From Haplomitrium mnioides (taxonomy: Eukaryota; Marchantiophyta; Haplomitriopsida; Calobryales), in contig JBNGIS010006348.1 in assembly GCA_049999725.1 (NCBI GenBank), positions 1 through 50,172 of the forward strand: a stretch of DNA of 50,172 nucleotides, written 5' to 3'. Position numbers and translations under genes: made by a program. The notes below the pieces were generated by a model. That model was not told the origin of the DNA and searched no databases. It saw only the letters and a list, made by a program, of their open reading frames with translations. Positions 10,899 to 23,175 of the stretch are shown piece after piece. The first letter of the stretch is position 1. Each line of letters begins with the position of its first letter.

Positions 10899-11310
10899 AT
10901 GGGTACCAATTCTAGCCAAGCAAGGAGGTTCAATAGTGGAGCTCAAGCTGCTTATGGGGTAGAGATATCAGTGATGGCTAGAGGATTGTTTGTTGCTCCT
11001 AACTTTCCTCTTCTAAATCCTTTCTTTGTTGGCTTACGAATTATTCCCTGAGATCATTTTCGGCACTCGATTGTCTATCACTTCGGTGACAATTTCTTGA
11101 ATTTGGTTATGAACTCACCTATTCCAGTATTCTTGCCAATTATCACCTATGATGAGTGATGGGACTTCACAATTTACATTCTTACGTGATTCAAAGTGGA
11201 GTTTTCTAGGATCGTCTTGAAAGGAGACTTTGGGTAAATGGTGAATAGTCGACGTCGAACGATCAAGTGACTTCATCAGCTTATCAAATGATTAAGGGAG
11301 AAAATTTTCT
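10899..11310 (+). pseudogene. Interrupted reading frame of unknown family
   Basis: Starting at ATG 10899, one frame reads protein-like sequence for about 135 codons through several stops. Parts are SSQARRFNSGAQAAYGVE, VMARGLFVAPNFPLLNPFF, VYHFGDNFLNLVMNSP and PVFLPIITYDE. The stops (TGA at 11049 and several more, one TAA) have no frameshifts between them, and most could derive from CGA or CAA. Mixed, non-repetitive composition and retained frame point to a once-coding region, perhaps another ORF of a retroelement. I do not recognise the family. Confidence 0.45.
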
Positions 11311-13650
11311 CTGCTATTTTTACCTTATTTTTGTTGTGTTCTACAAAAGAATTTACTTAGTGTTGTTTTTATAACAAGTTAAAGGGGAGTTAACTTTCTT
11401 TTAGTAAAAACCCTAAAAAAGACAAGAAGAAGTTAAGTTTCATGAAGGTTAAAAGAGTTTCCAGAAGAGAAAAAGTTCAAGCAGAAAAATAATCAAAATC
11501 TCACAAAGAGTAGCATCTCTTTGCATGAAATTTTGAGTCATTTGGAGTTCTACACACATACTTATAGACAATTGAAGACAAATGGGTTGAATTGAAGATA
11601 CCTTCATATTTTGAGTAATTGTGACATTTATACAATGATTCTTGAATACTAAAGAGTTTCATTGAGAAGCTTACAACAAGGGTTACAGCTTAAACTCAAA
11701 TTGCAATGCATTTGAAGCTAGCGTTGATCTATGAGAGCCAATTGAAATTGAAGAAACATTCTTGAGGTTCTTCAAAACCATTTTTCTTTCGACATTGGAT
11801 TTATAACTTTTCTTCTTTATACCAAGAGCAGTACAGAAGCTGAAACTTTGTGAAAGGCTAGAGTTGAGTGTGAACATGCTTTCTATGAAATTTCAAAACA
11901 AGATCAGTTGAAACAAAAGAGTTATTACTTGGGAAACTTTACGAATGTTGGTTTTTTGGCCTTTCAAACAACAATTGAATTTCTGTTTGTGGAGAGCATT
12001 TCGTTGTGCATTTCCTACTAAAACTTGGTACACACTTTTCTTAAACAATGTGTATTCTAGACTGGGAGTTACAGATCCAGAAATCTAGCAGATCTTACAT
12101 TATCCTTGACCTAAATTCGAGTACAAAAGAAGGAAAAATTGCTTACCTTTGCTTTGTTTAAGTAGACTTGAAGCCACAAAGGCATTAAACACTCAATCTC
12201 TGCCAAATTTGCTTCATTTCAGCAGTATAGTCACCAAAGCTTCTACTTTTCACACAATCTTCTCCACAGCCACATACCCTGTATATTCCCAGACCTAAAT
12301 TACTGCCACGCGATAGCGGTACCATTGTTTGTAGAAGAGCCTTCAAATTAATATTATTAGTAGGGAATGATAGAATCTAAAGGATTCAAGATCTCAAAAA
12401 TGCATAGTAGAGAAGCATTTTTTGAAATAGAGAACTATCCACTAAAGGAGTGTTTGTACGTAAATGGATGGACAGTTTTTTTCAATGAAATTATAAGAGT
12501 ATGTCCACTTACGAAGTTAATAACTTGCTTGATAGTTTTACAAAATGGGAAGTTATACTACACAACATATTTTAAAGAGAAAGATCTCGATTGCATTCTT
12601 AGTTTTCTTTGTTTTACAAAACATTTGAGAACTCATTTTTCAAATGCTTAAATTCCAAAACACAATGGATTTGTTGTTTGTGAAACCTATAAAGAAATAA
12701 AATCATTGTGAGAAAAATCCGTCTTGGAGTCCAATAAAGGTAACAAATTTGTTGTCATTTGAAACCTACAGTTATTATGATGCTCTTTCTATAAGAAACA
12801 AAGCTTTGTTCTAGAGATGTCATGATTTCTCAACTTAATCCAACAATATATTGGTTATATTAATTTTTTTTGTAAATGAGATTGGAGTAATATAAACCTT
12901 AGCAACTGGAGTTGTAAGGAGAGACTCTGTGCCTACATAAGGTCTGTTGACTATAGTTTGAGTTCAAAGCATGTTGAGAGTGAAACATAGTGAGGAAATT
13001 GTTTTCTTTATTTCTTGTGACCATAAGCTTTTAGTATTTTTTGTTATTTTTGCCTTCAATCTAAAGCCTTTTACTAGATAAGCAATGTCAAGAATCATTT
13101 ATGTTGTTTGCAAACCCTTTGCATGCATAGGTTTTATTCTTGTTTCTTTCAAATCAAGTTGCGAAAAAAGTCAAAGAAAGCTCAGATATTGATGTTGTTG
13201 CTTTTAATCATATGCAGATATATGACCATTTATTGTTTCCACTGATTCTAATCGTGCATAGGATCAATTATTGTTTCTTTGAATCCTTTGCAAGCATCTC
13301 AAAAAGAAGAAAGAGAAGTTGACGCAAGTTTTTGCAATAAGAGACAACATAAGTGAGAACTGCTACAAGTTCTTTACAAATTCTGATATTTAATAGTGAA
13401 ATGTCTTTTTTTTTCCCAACAAGAGATTGTAGCTTACATTCTTGAAAGAAAACGATGATGACTTGAAGCACAATTCATCTCTCCACCTTCATAATTGACA
13501 AACACTTGTAATGATTCTCAAAATGTTTGTCTAGATTCCGAGTTTGATACTCAATAGATAGAGAAAGATGTTCCAGTAGAGCATATACTTTTTACACATT
13601 GAGCAATTTATGATGGAGCACCTAGACCGAGAGAATAGACTGTTTCATAT
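11311..13650. other. AT-rich stretch without recognised genes
   Basis: Mostly AT-rich sequence with frequent stops in all frames. The only open frame of note is 12367-12651 (+, 94 codons, with EIENYPLKECLYVNGWTVFF); it has no known relative to me and no flanking signals. Confidence 0.3.
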
Positions 13651-14162
13651 AACTCCAAATATGAGCACAAATTTGGCAACCTATATGAGGTGAAAGGTAG
13701 AATGTTTATTTGTGTTGTTGGATCATTCAATCCAAAAAGAAAACCATTTTGGATTGCCAAAGCCTTCAATATTTTGTCATTTGATGAGAAAACACCTCTC
13801 AACCCGAAACTAGCACATGTTCAATGGTTTCGTTGTGAGGATGAGGATGCATTTTTGGATAATTCTTTCCAGAAAAATAGCAGCAACAAAAGGGAAATGC
13901 AAATCCAAGTTATATATTGATGTACTTGATGTAAGACAAATCACAATTTTTTCTTTTGATTTTCTTCTCACTCAAAAGAACCAATTGATGAAAACCACTC
14001 TAGCTACTATTAAATCAAATCTATGAGTATAAAAGACACAAAGCTATCAATCCTGATGTGTTTGAAAGTGATTCAATCAATGATATTAACACTAAGGTAG
14101 ATATTGTTAATCTTGATGAATCTTCTGAAGCTTAATCTTCTGAAATCAAAATGAGTTACTAA
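13651..14162 (+). pseudogene. Unrecognised coding remnant, copy 1 of the tandem duplication
   Basis: Frame from 13651 reads KYEHKFGNLYEVKGRMF, NPKRKPFWIAK and HVQWFRCEDEDAF. A frame change follows near 13880, then KLYIDVLDVRQI and, after further shifts, NLDESSE just before a stop at about 14160. The second copy keeps the same words in the same order, which supports a real ancestral protein. The segment with VQWF plus an acidic pair faintly recalls BAH- or Tudor-like chromatin domains, but I cannot assign it. It is broken by small shifts and at least one TAA. Confidence 0.5.
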
Positions 14163-15112
14163 AGTTATTAAAGAAACTCATTGTTTATTGTGTACTTTCA
14201 GTTTATATTGTAATTTAAGTTTATTATTTTATAAATTATTTGAGAATGTTATTAAGAAATTTTTAAAATTTATATGTCATGTTGAACTTTTAAGTGTAAA
14301 ATATTCCAAGTTCATTTTTCTCTTCTATGAATGAAACTTAAACATTTAATTATTATTTTCATTTGGTTTAAGAAATATTTTTTGATCCAAAAGATAATTA
14401 TATTATTTACTTCTTTTATTGTTTGCTAGAAGAGTTTAATGTTTTGGTATTGGTGAAGCGTTTGCCCACATTGACTACTTAAAATTTCTCTTGCAAGGAC
14501 TTTGATGTAAAGCTTGAAACCCTTAGTGTGCTTTGACTTTGATGTAGAGCTTTGAACCCTTTTTACAGATTTCAAATCAAAAAATGAAATCTTGAGCGTG
14601 CTTAGAGTTCATTGCAAAACATAGATGCTTAAATGCATCTAGACTTGGATCTAGAAGTTGGAACCCTATGCATGTATAGAATTTAATGCGCAAGTCAAAA
14701 TCTCCTGGGCGCAAAAACTCTGTTGTGCAATTTAAAACCTAAGCTCAACATAGTCTTTGTTACCGAATGTTCAGATGTTGAGCTCGAATTTCTATACTTG
14801 CATAGACTTTCGTGTGGAGTGTTCAGGTGTTGAGCTCAAATTCCTATGCGCGCATAGACTTTGGTATAGAATTCCAAGCCTTCCACATATACTAACTCTG
14901 ATATACAACCTTCAACCTTCTACATAAAAAGATTGTCGTATAGAGCTTAGATTCTATACCGCTTAAATACTCTCTTGTAGAACTCAAAACCTTTGTTTGG
15001 TAGACTCTTGCTAAAAGCTTGGAGATGTTGCTCATTTATATTCTAAAGTAAATCTCTAAAGCCACTAGCTTTTCTTTAATTCTGAACTAGAATTCCTTTG
15101 CATATATGATTC
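13764..15112 (+). repeat. Copy 1 of a tandem duplication of about 1.45 kb
   Basis: TTTTGTCATTTGATGAG at 13772 matches TTTTGTCATTTGACGAAG at 15218, an offset of 1446 bases. Homology continues through the coding remnant, an AT-rich stretch, the GCTTTGACTTnnATGTAGAGC word, a minisatellite and the closing CCAAGCCTTCCACA and CTTGGAGATGTT words. The copies are clearly diverged. Confidence 0.75.
14749..14880 (+). repeat. 52-bp minisatellite, about 3 units
   Basis: CATAGnCTTT words start at 14749, 14801 and 14853, exactly 52 bases apart. Each is followed by GnnTGTTCAG, TGTTGAGCTC and ATTCCTATG-type words. At 14845-14856 the units meet in the palindrome TATGCGCGCATA. Confidence 0.75.
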
Positions 15113-15195
15113 TGTATGAGGAATTCAATACGAATTCTATATGAGGAATTCTATACATGCAAAGGAATTCTATACAAATTCTATATGAGGAATTA

Positions 15196-15613
15196 AATAT
15201 GCTAAAAGTCCTCAAAGTTTTGTCATTTGACGAAGAGAAACTTCCAAACCCGAATCGAGTATGTGTTCAATGGTTCGTTTATGAGGTTGAAGATGCATTT
15301 TGTGGACAATACTTCCAAGAAAAAATAACAGCAACAAAAGGGAAATGCAAACCCAAGTTATATATTGATGTACTTGATGTAACACAAATCATGATTTTGT
15401 CTTTTTGATTTTCTTCTCATACAAAAAAACCAATTGAAGAAAATCACTATAACTACCATTAAATCAATTCTATTTGAGTACAAAAGACAAATAGAAATCA
15501 ATTCTAATATATTTGAGAGAGATTCAATCAATGTAATTAACACTAAGACAGATCGTGTAAATCTTGATGAATCTTCTGAAGTTGAATCTAAAGAAGTCGA
15601 TACGAGTGACTAA
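15196..15613 (+). pseudogene. Unrecognised coding remnant, copy 2 of the tandem duplication
   Basis: This carries the same protein words as copy 1: KVLSFDEEKLPNPN, VCVQWFVYEVEDAF, TATKGKCKPKLYIDVLDV. After a one-base shift at a T run near 15405 it continues as KRQIEINSN, RDSINVINTK and VNLDESSEVESKEVDTSD with the stop at 15611-15613. The N-terminal words seen in copy 1 (NPKRKPFW) are missing. The Ser/Glu/Asp-rich end and shared stop mark the ancestral C-terminus. Function unknown. Confidence 0.5.
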
Positions 15614-16705
15614 AGTCATTTAAGAACCTCATTGTATATTGTGTACTTTCAATTACATTTTAATTTAAGATTATTATTTTATAAAGTACCTTAGAATGCT
15701 ATAAAGAAATTTGTTAAATTTATCTGCTACTTTGAACTTTTTAGTGCAAATCATTCTAAGTTGAATGTTATTCTCTGTGAATGAAACTTGAATCTTTAGT
15801 TTAGATTTTTATTTGGTTTGTAAAGTATTTTCTTATCCAAAATATAGGTATGTTCTTTACTGCTTGCTAGAAGAATTTAATGTTTTTTTATCGCTAAAGC
15901 ATCTACTCAAATAGACTATTTATCTTTTGCTTGTAAGAACATTGATGCAAAACTAGAAACCTTTGGCGCACTTTGACTTAAATGTAGAGCTTTGTGCTCG
16001 TTTTACTTTTAGATTCCGAGTAAGAAAACATAATCTTTAGCGTGCATAGAGTTTGTTGTGAAAAATAGAAACTTTAGCATCTATATTCTAAATTGTAGAA
16101 GTCTGAATCTTTTGTGAGTATAGACTTTGATTCGCAAGTTGAAACCTCGTGTGTGCAAAGACTGTGTTGTGTAATGTAAAACCTATGTTCATAATAGTCT
16201 TTGTTGCAGAGTGTTCAGATATTGAGCTTGGATTCTTATGCGCGCATAGACTTTGGGGTGGAGTGTTTAGATGGTGGTCTCAGATTCTTTTGCATGCATA
16301 GACTTTAAGGTGGAGTGTTTAGATGTTGAGCTTGGATTCCTATGCGCGCATAGACTTTGGGGTGGAGTAGTCATATGGTGAGCTAGGATTTCTATGCGCA
16401 CATAGACTTTGGGATAGAGTGTTCAGATGTTGAGCTGAGATTCTTATGAGCGCATAGACTTTGAGGTAGAAGTCCAAGCCTTCCACACGTTCTACTTCTA
16501 ATATACAACCCTAAAGCTTCTACATACAAAGACTACTGTGCAGAACTTAGATTCTACACTGGTTAAGGACTCTATTATAGAACTCGAAACCATTATTTGA
16601 TAGACTCTAGTCAAAAACTTGGAGATGTTTCTTGTTTACATCTTCTTAGCCACTGACTTTTTGATTCTGAACTATAACTCCTTTGTGTATATGTTTCTCT
16701 CAATT
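15210..16705 (+). repeat. Copy 2 of the tandem duplication, about 154 bp longer
   Basis: Offset to copy 1 is 1446 bases at the coding end but 1600 bases after the minisatellite (CCAAGCC at 14874 and 16474). The 154-base excess is close to three 52-bp units, so the length difference is explained by minisatellite growth or loss. Confidence 0.75.
16190..16480 (+). repeat. 52-bp minisatellite, about 6 units
   Basis: CATAGACTTT-type words start at 16190 (degenerate), 16245, 16297, 16349, 16401 and 16453, with a regular 52-base step from 16245 on. TATGCGCGCATA palindromes stand at unit borders near 16237 and 16341. Confidence 0.8.
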
Positions 16706-17321
16706 ATAAAATATTTTTAATTGCTTAAATCTTCTTTTTCATGCTCACTTTAACCTTTGTGTGCATGGGTTTTCAACTACAAAAGAAAACTTCTTTCTTG
16801 CTTGAACTTGAAAATATAGCTCCTAAATCCATGCAATGTTTTGTTTTGTTGGTTTTTGTGTCTACAATTCCAAACTCATTCTCTTGACTTTTAGTCCACT
16901 TGGCCATTTTGCTCATGCTTCCTATTTTTCTTTCCAAAAAATAAGTTTTAAATAACACCATGTCTATGCGCGGATAGAGTTTATACAACCAAACTTATTT
17001 CAAAAAAATTCTATGTATATTTCAATTTTCGAGCTTCAAAATATAATCAATGATAAATGCAAGTTTATTGTGAAAACATACCATAATTTTAATACTTTTC
17101 ATCGATTTCAAGATTTCCAATATTTTCACAAAAACTAAGAATATTGCTTGATTTTGCATAATGAAATTGACTCACGCTCTATTATGCTTATAAAAACGGC
17201 AAAAAATGAATCTCTAAAACTCACGTAGTTTTTGTTTTTCAAAAATAACCTCATTTTCTCTGTTTTTTGAGCTCAAAATCACGTTTTTTACCAAAAACAA
17301 AAAGGTTTATATTTTGAGTAG

Positions 17322-17510
17322 CCTGTTTGTGGTTCAAAGTATAAGAAGCTAGTTCCTCTTGGTACTGCTGGTGCATTTGGTGATTCCATTGCAATTTCTA
17401 GGATTGGAAAGTCTCGACAAGATTCTCTTGTCGTTGAAAATACCCAAGCTTCTTTATCCATTGACTTGGACGAGACTATTCCTCTTGAAGAGAACATGAC
17501 TAAAATTTAA
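17322..17510 (+). CDS. Possible 3' terminal exon, 62 codons
   Basis: Frame 17322-17510 reads PVCGSKYKKLVPLGTAGAFG, then SRIGKSRQDSLVVE, LSIDLDETIPLEEN and a stop. It begins just after TTTTGAGTAG, which could be a splice acceptor, though the preceding pyrimidine tract is weak. Balanced composition stands out from the AT-rich surroundings. No upstream exon was found and no family is recognised. It could be a gene remnant left beside the tandem duplication, or chance. Confidence 0.35.
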   Translation, partial: PVCGSKYKKLVPLGTAGAFGDSIAISRIGKSRQDSLVVENTQASLSIDLDETIPLEENMTKI

Positions 17511-20500
17511 GCTATAGAGTCATGTATTTTTTATAAATAATAAAGTATTTCTTTTTAAATATATATTGTATTTGATCTATATTCTTGTAACATTCCAAAT
17601 AATAGTTGTTTAGTATTTTCTAAATGAAATCTTTTCTTTCAAAAAATGATTTTTTAATAAAACCTATTGGTTTTTGTGAAAATTAGCAACAAAGCCCATA
17701 CCGACATAAAAGTTTTCTTTCACTCGATTTTGATTTTTGTACAAGTTTTCTTCAATCGTGAGTTTTTGTTTTTTTTCTTAGTTGCATATTAAATTTATTA
17801 CAATCTTCAGTAACGATATCAAGCTACATCTGAGTTGTTGTTGTGATTTTATTTTGGATATTCAATTTTTAAAGTTACTAGTAATTCATTGCTTGCTTGA
17901 CTTGGAATGTGGAATTGATTTTTAAGAAAGGCATAATCTTTTATGATGTGGGAGCTTGAAGTCTATGCAAGCATAAGTCTATTTTTTCTCTTCCATGCAT
18001 AAATACAAGTTCAAAATGACTCTTACTAGATTAGAGATTTACATGTCAATGTATGTTGCAGCATCATCTTTTTTATTTTTGGATTTGTTCTTCATAAATG
18101 TTTAAGGATTTTGTATCTTGAAATCTAAAAATATTTTCTAAAAATCTTAAGAAAACATTAAAAAATGACTATATAACTTTACCATGTTTCTTCAATATTC
18201 TCTCTTGTTTGTTTATCTTACTACAGTATAATATTTTTGTTTTTACTTTTTTTTTTTGAAATATGGAACATTAAAGTTTTTCCAAAATACAATAGATATC
18301 TTAATAAAACAATTTTTAGATTGAATGATTTTTTCTATGAAGAATTTCGTAACTATAAAAAAATGTAATTTTTGAAGCAAAATTTTGAAAAACAAATTTC
18401 CAACGCGAAATACTATAAAAACCTAGTAGCGGTTCTTAATTCAAAGTAGCAACTGTTTACGGATGAAACACACTCTAACTTCTCAATTTAAGGAAACAAA
18501 GCAACAAGACCATCTCACCTGACTAGTGGAGTACCTCAGTCTACTCCTCCAACATTTTAAGAACATTCCAATCACTCCCTAATGATCTGACCAACCACCC
18601 CCAAGTAGAAGGCAACTTTCTCTTTCCCCTTACACATCCCTGGGCTTCAAAAAAAAAAAAAAAGACTAAACCAGCATACTATGTGCCTCAGGTGGACGTG
18701 CTCTCTACTTCATGGTTACTGAAACTTCCCACATAGAAATAGAGCTCTTCTGCAACCAGGTCCACTTGGAGTATTAATCACATGTCAAGATAATATGTGT
18801 AGTAGAAGATGACTCTTATATAGGGAACCATCTTTTCTCAAAAGATCTCTGCTCTTGATTTGCTTCGACTAAAGCTTCCCTTTCAAGAACCACTCCTCTT
18901 CTGCATCTTAACAAAGATTGGATGTTGCTTTCTCTTGTTCCCAAACGACTCAAACTACATATAAAGGTGGCGTTCTAATTGGACACATCCTTCTATCTTC
19001 CCAAAAAACGTGGACCTGCAATGCTTGTTTTCTAGCAAGCCCCTTCCGAGGAGGGCTTTTCCCTATGTCCACCAATATCCTAATCAATTTTCAATAGAAC
19101 TCCTCCACAATAGTCATTATTGCAATGCAATGAGTCTAGCACCTCTCACAATGATTCACAAACAAGAAAACAAAGCAATCTTGAAAGGAAGGATGCAACT
19201 CCTCTTTCAACCGCCATCTTCTTGCCTTTGTCTGCTCGTGATCAACAGGCTTTAGTTCCTCCATAGTTCGTGAAGCACAATGAGCAACTCAATAGAAGGT
19301 ATACGTCCATACAAAAAAAAACTTTGCTCCACACAAACTTCCATCTCCACTCAAATTAGCACCCTACCAATAACCATGCAAGCAAACACCCCCCTCACAC
19401 TACTGCTTCCACAAAGAAGGCCTCTGCTCTTTGTGGTTTATCTGTTGCATTCCATTCTACATGCAATTTGAGAGTTTTATTAGTGCCTCCTTGACAACCA
19501 TCAAACTTCACAACTGTGTATTAGGCTACGATTTTCAACTTGATTGTCTCCATGATTACCTCCCTTCATCACTTGGAGATCCATTTCATGATAGGCCTTT
19601 CCCCGATGTTAGGACACTTCTCTTCATGAGGTTGTTTGTGAGATCAAGAAAATACTTCCCAACTAAACATTTCTTCTATCAAGATGTTTCATGCTCTAGC
19701 TGTTCTATAGCTGCATACCAATAAAAGTCATAATGCACTTGTATTTTTATTTTTTTTCTTGTATATCTACCCTCCAAAAGTTTCCCTTTGATGTCCTCAT
19801 TGACAATGTCCCCTTTCCCTTATCTTAATACTTCCCAAGTTTCCTTCTTTCAATTGGTTTCCTGCGTCATTGCATTCCACATAGATCATCATAACTTCTT
19901 TTTTTCATGGACCTCTCTCTCTCTCTGCTCTCCTTCTTGAGCATCAACCTTCCTCTTCAACAAAAACCTATTGTAATAGTTGTGTGGTGGCTAAAGAAGG
20001 ACTTTCATCTCCTCTTTTTTTTTCCATTTTGTGACCTAACCTATGGGGGCATGTGGGGAAAACTTCCACATTCTTTTTTGGTCATCCAATGTAAACTCTC
20101 TATTATTATCATCCAAATTTAGACATTTTTCCCGCTCGCTGGTGGCTTAGGCTCTTGAGGGCTCTAAAGTTTATTTGATTTTTTTCTCACCCGAATATAT
20201 ATTTTTTTACTTTGACAAAATTCACTGAACACACAAACACTCACTCACACACAAACAACTCACTCACATACCATACACGCAAACTTACAAAGAGGGAATC
20301 CTCCTTTGTTTTCTCTTCTAGATTGTCCACAACTTATTTTTTCTCCACTTTGGCCATCTGGGCTGTTGGATAGAGTTGAATCCTCCTTGTGAGACTCATG
20401 TGTTTGCTATTAAAAACATTCTAATCTACAATCAAATCCTAAATTCTAAAGAGTTCATAATTAAAATCCAAATACAATGTCCTAGCTATATGCTCCTATC

Positions 20501-21346
20501 TAAGTTGATGTTGTTTGATGCTTGTTGTTGATGCCCCAATGTTGTTGTTGCTACTCTTATTGTACAACCCTTCCTTCTTTGCATGTCTTCTGCACTTACA
20601 TTGATTTCCCATCCCTAACCCTAACAGTCCATTGGTAAAGTATTCATTAAAGAATTTGGAATTTGCAACCTTGTAGCTCTGCATCTATTCAAATGGCAAG
20701 ATGAAGATATGCAAAATCAAAAGAGACATTTTCCTCGTAAATACTATAGCTTCAAAGAAGGATCCGAAACAAGGAAGTGTGTAAGCCCTTGAATAAGACA
20801 TGGAGTAGCAACCTCCTGTAGATATGAAGCTTAGAAGGTCTTTGCTATATAGAATCATCATTGAATATCTAAAACTCTGCCCTAAATGTGATTTCTCTAG
20901 TAAGCTATACGTTAATGGTAAAATTTGCGTTTGTGTCTAGATCTATTATGTGAGTGTGTGTGTTGAATTTAATCATCTATGTCTAATCTTTATTTTATCA
21001 TTTGGAGTTCACCTAGCTAATAGAACACATATCACTCTTTTGCATGACTACAAAACCCTAGACCCAACTTTTGAGCATGTATGACCATACTTGTCCATTT
21101 CGTATTAGAACCACTTGCAAATAGTGAAGTTGTAGATTAGTTAATCAAAAACTCTAATCTAGTTTCATTATAAGAACATATAGTTGTAGCTATATGTTAG
21201 ATGAGATGAGAAGATTATTAATGAGAATATATGTGGAGGAATCTATGAGTTGAGCTAATTGAGCATTAATACTATTCTATTGAGAGATTTCATCCTTTAA
21301 CACATTGCAACATTTTGCTCCATTCTTCCTCAATATCTCTCTCATC
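17511..21346. other. AT-rich stretch with low-complexity tracts
   Basis: No gene recognised. It includes an A run at about 18650-18663, a CT repeat near 19911-19926 and a CA-rich tract near 20225-20280. The + strand of 18.5-20.1 kb is pyrimidine-rich; the - strand gives a few short protein-like runs there, not enough for a call. Confidence 0.3.
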
Positions 21347-23175
21347 TTATGCATTCTCTAATAATTTAGACACTTCATCTATTTGCTCAGGTGTTGAATG
21401 TAGCTCTACTACAATTTCTAAATGAAACACATATACCTACTTCAAGGAATGCTTCAAAATCTTCAACTTTTCAACCCATATTTTGTTTTGCTCATCCACA
21501 CGTGCTTGTAAGTTTTGCTACTTCTTTACCTCAGCTTTCATCTTACCAATTTTTAACAATTCCTCTTTCCATCAAGCCTCTAGCCTTGTTTGTGAAGACT
21601 TAAAAAATTTTAACCCAAACACAGAAAGATGCTTTCTCTTTCTCTTGACCACTTCCTTAGCAACTTTCTCTTTCTCCTTTTCTTGGAATGGTGTCAATTT
21701 CTCTTTTTGTTTCTTCAATTCTGCTTGGAGAACTTAACTTACATTGCATTGATCCACTATCTCTTGCCAAAAATAATCCATACATATTTGAACATGTCAC
21801 TCCATTGTTAGGAAGGACATTTCCCACAATTCTACTGCTTCTTTATTCTTGAACTCATCATCATCCGTCTCATAGACAGGATGACCATTAATTCGCGTAG
21901 TTGTTGAATCTACTATTGTGACTTGCTCTTCCAATTTTGGAGCTCTAGCTCTAGTAACTTCCGCCATATGACCCCTTTTAGCTATGTTGTATAGGCTCCT
22001 AACTACTTTATGATCTGAATTATAGACTCAAATGTCTCTCATGCTTATCTTAGAATAGAAGCAAGGGTGATACTAAAATTGAAACAGAAATTTGGTGCAG
22101 ATATATACATCTAAGTTAGGGTTGGTACTGATGTTGGAAAAGATAGTGGAGCCTCCAATGTTGGCTTAGACTCCACTTCTTGCTCTCCTATATTTCAGTA
22201 AGAAGTAACACTCAAAGTTGCTCACTCTCCAACTTTCACAACATCTAGTTCCTTTTCAAGCCATCGAACTGCCAACCGCTTTGCGTGAACACCGATTTCA
22301 TTGCTACTAATCAACATTACCCAATCTTGGTCATTTGACTTTGTTGTTGTGACATGCTTCTGACCTCTTTGTTAGGGAAATTTCTTGGGCCTCTTTGTCA
22401 ATCTCTTGTTGAGAGGTTCAATATCAAGCATCCTCCACATAATTTCATTGGGTTGTTCCAAAGCATACAATTTTTCTACCAACATTGTTTCCATCTCTTC
22501 TAGTATGGCTTCTCTCTCTATTCCCATCACTTGTTGTGTTCAATCCAAGAAATATAAGAGAAAATTTTCATACCACACCACTCTTCTTGGCCCATTTGCA
22601 TGTTTCATGTACATATGGATCTTTTCATGGATGCACACAACCATTCATGTGGTGTACCTCCGATACAAGTTCACAAACTTGTACAATGCACATCTTGTCA
22701 CATTTGGCACCTTACATTGATGAAAGATGCTAGAAAAACCTGAACAAACTCTATTAGCAATTGATCACAAATATTGTCAATTCTCCACCTATCAAGGCTC
22801 CAAATAACATCTAAAAATAGTACCTCTCATAGAACTTTGTCAAAAACTTATCTATAAGATTGCTCTCTTTTTGCTGAATGTAAAATAATTCCAGCATTCT
22901 TCCCAAGATTACCACATAAGAATTGCAAATCTTAAAGAATAACATAAAATCATTTGTTGTTATTTTTGTTGGATTGATTTCTCCAATATTTTGGTTGCAC
23001 TTGCGACTAGCAGATAACTCTAATCCTCTTTTACATAGGAATTTCTCAATTCATAAGACTATTTAGGCATCTTTACTATTCTTCTAATGTATCCATGACG
23101 AGTTCTCATTTTTTCTTCTAGATTGACTCTCCTCTTTCTTTTTTGCTCTTGTAGAGGTGTTGGGTAATATAGTGG
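21347..23175 (-). pseudogene. Long decayed reading frame of unknown family
   Basis: Read on the - strand, about 1.8 kb gives one continuous protein-like product through stops and a few shifts. In order: a basic Lys/Arg-rich start (RAKKKEES), RGLELSASRKCNQN, FMLFFKICNSYVVILGRML, ESNLIDKFLTKFYERYYF, RCALYKFVNLYRRYTT, RRVVWYENFLLYFLD, GIEREAILEEMETMLVEKLY, WRMLDIEPLNKRLTKRPKK, HAKRLAVRWLEKELDVV, a Pro-rich stretch, then from 21967 MAEVTRARAPKLEEQ, INGHPVYETDDDEFKNKE and a Lys/Glu-rich probable coiled coil. The last part, 21347-21967, is 207 codons in one frame with only point stops. Three-base order is kept and stops look like CGA to TGA or TGG to TGA. Helical, charged composition would suit a gag-like or structural protein, but I recognise no family. 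Confidence 0.5.

Noticed and set aside
19010-19724. Overlapping + strand frames of 60-97 codons
   Set aside because: Frames overlap in different phases in a pyrimidine-rich stretch and carry no family words on the + strand. A few protein-like - strand runs are too short to call.
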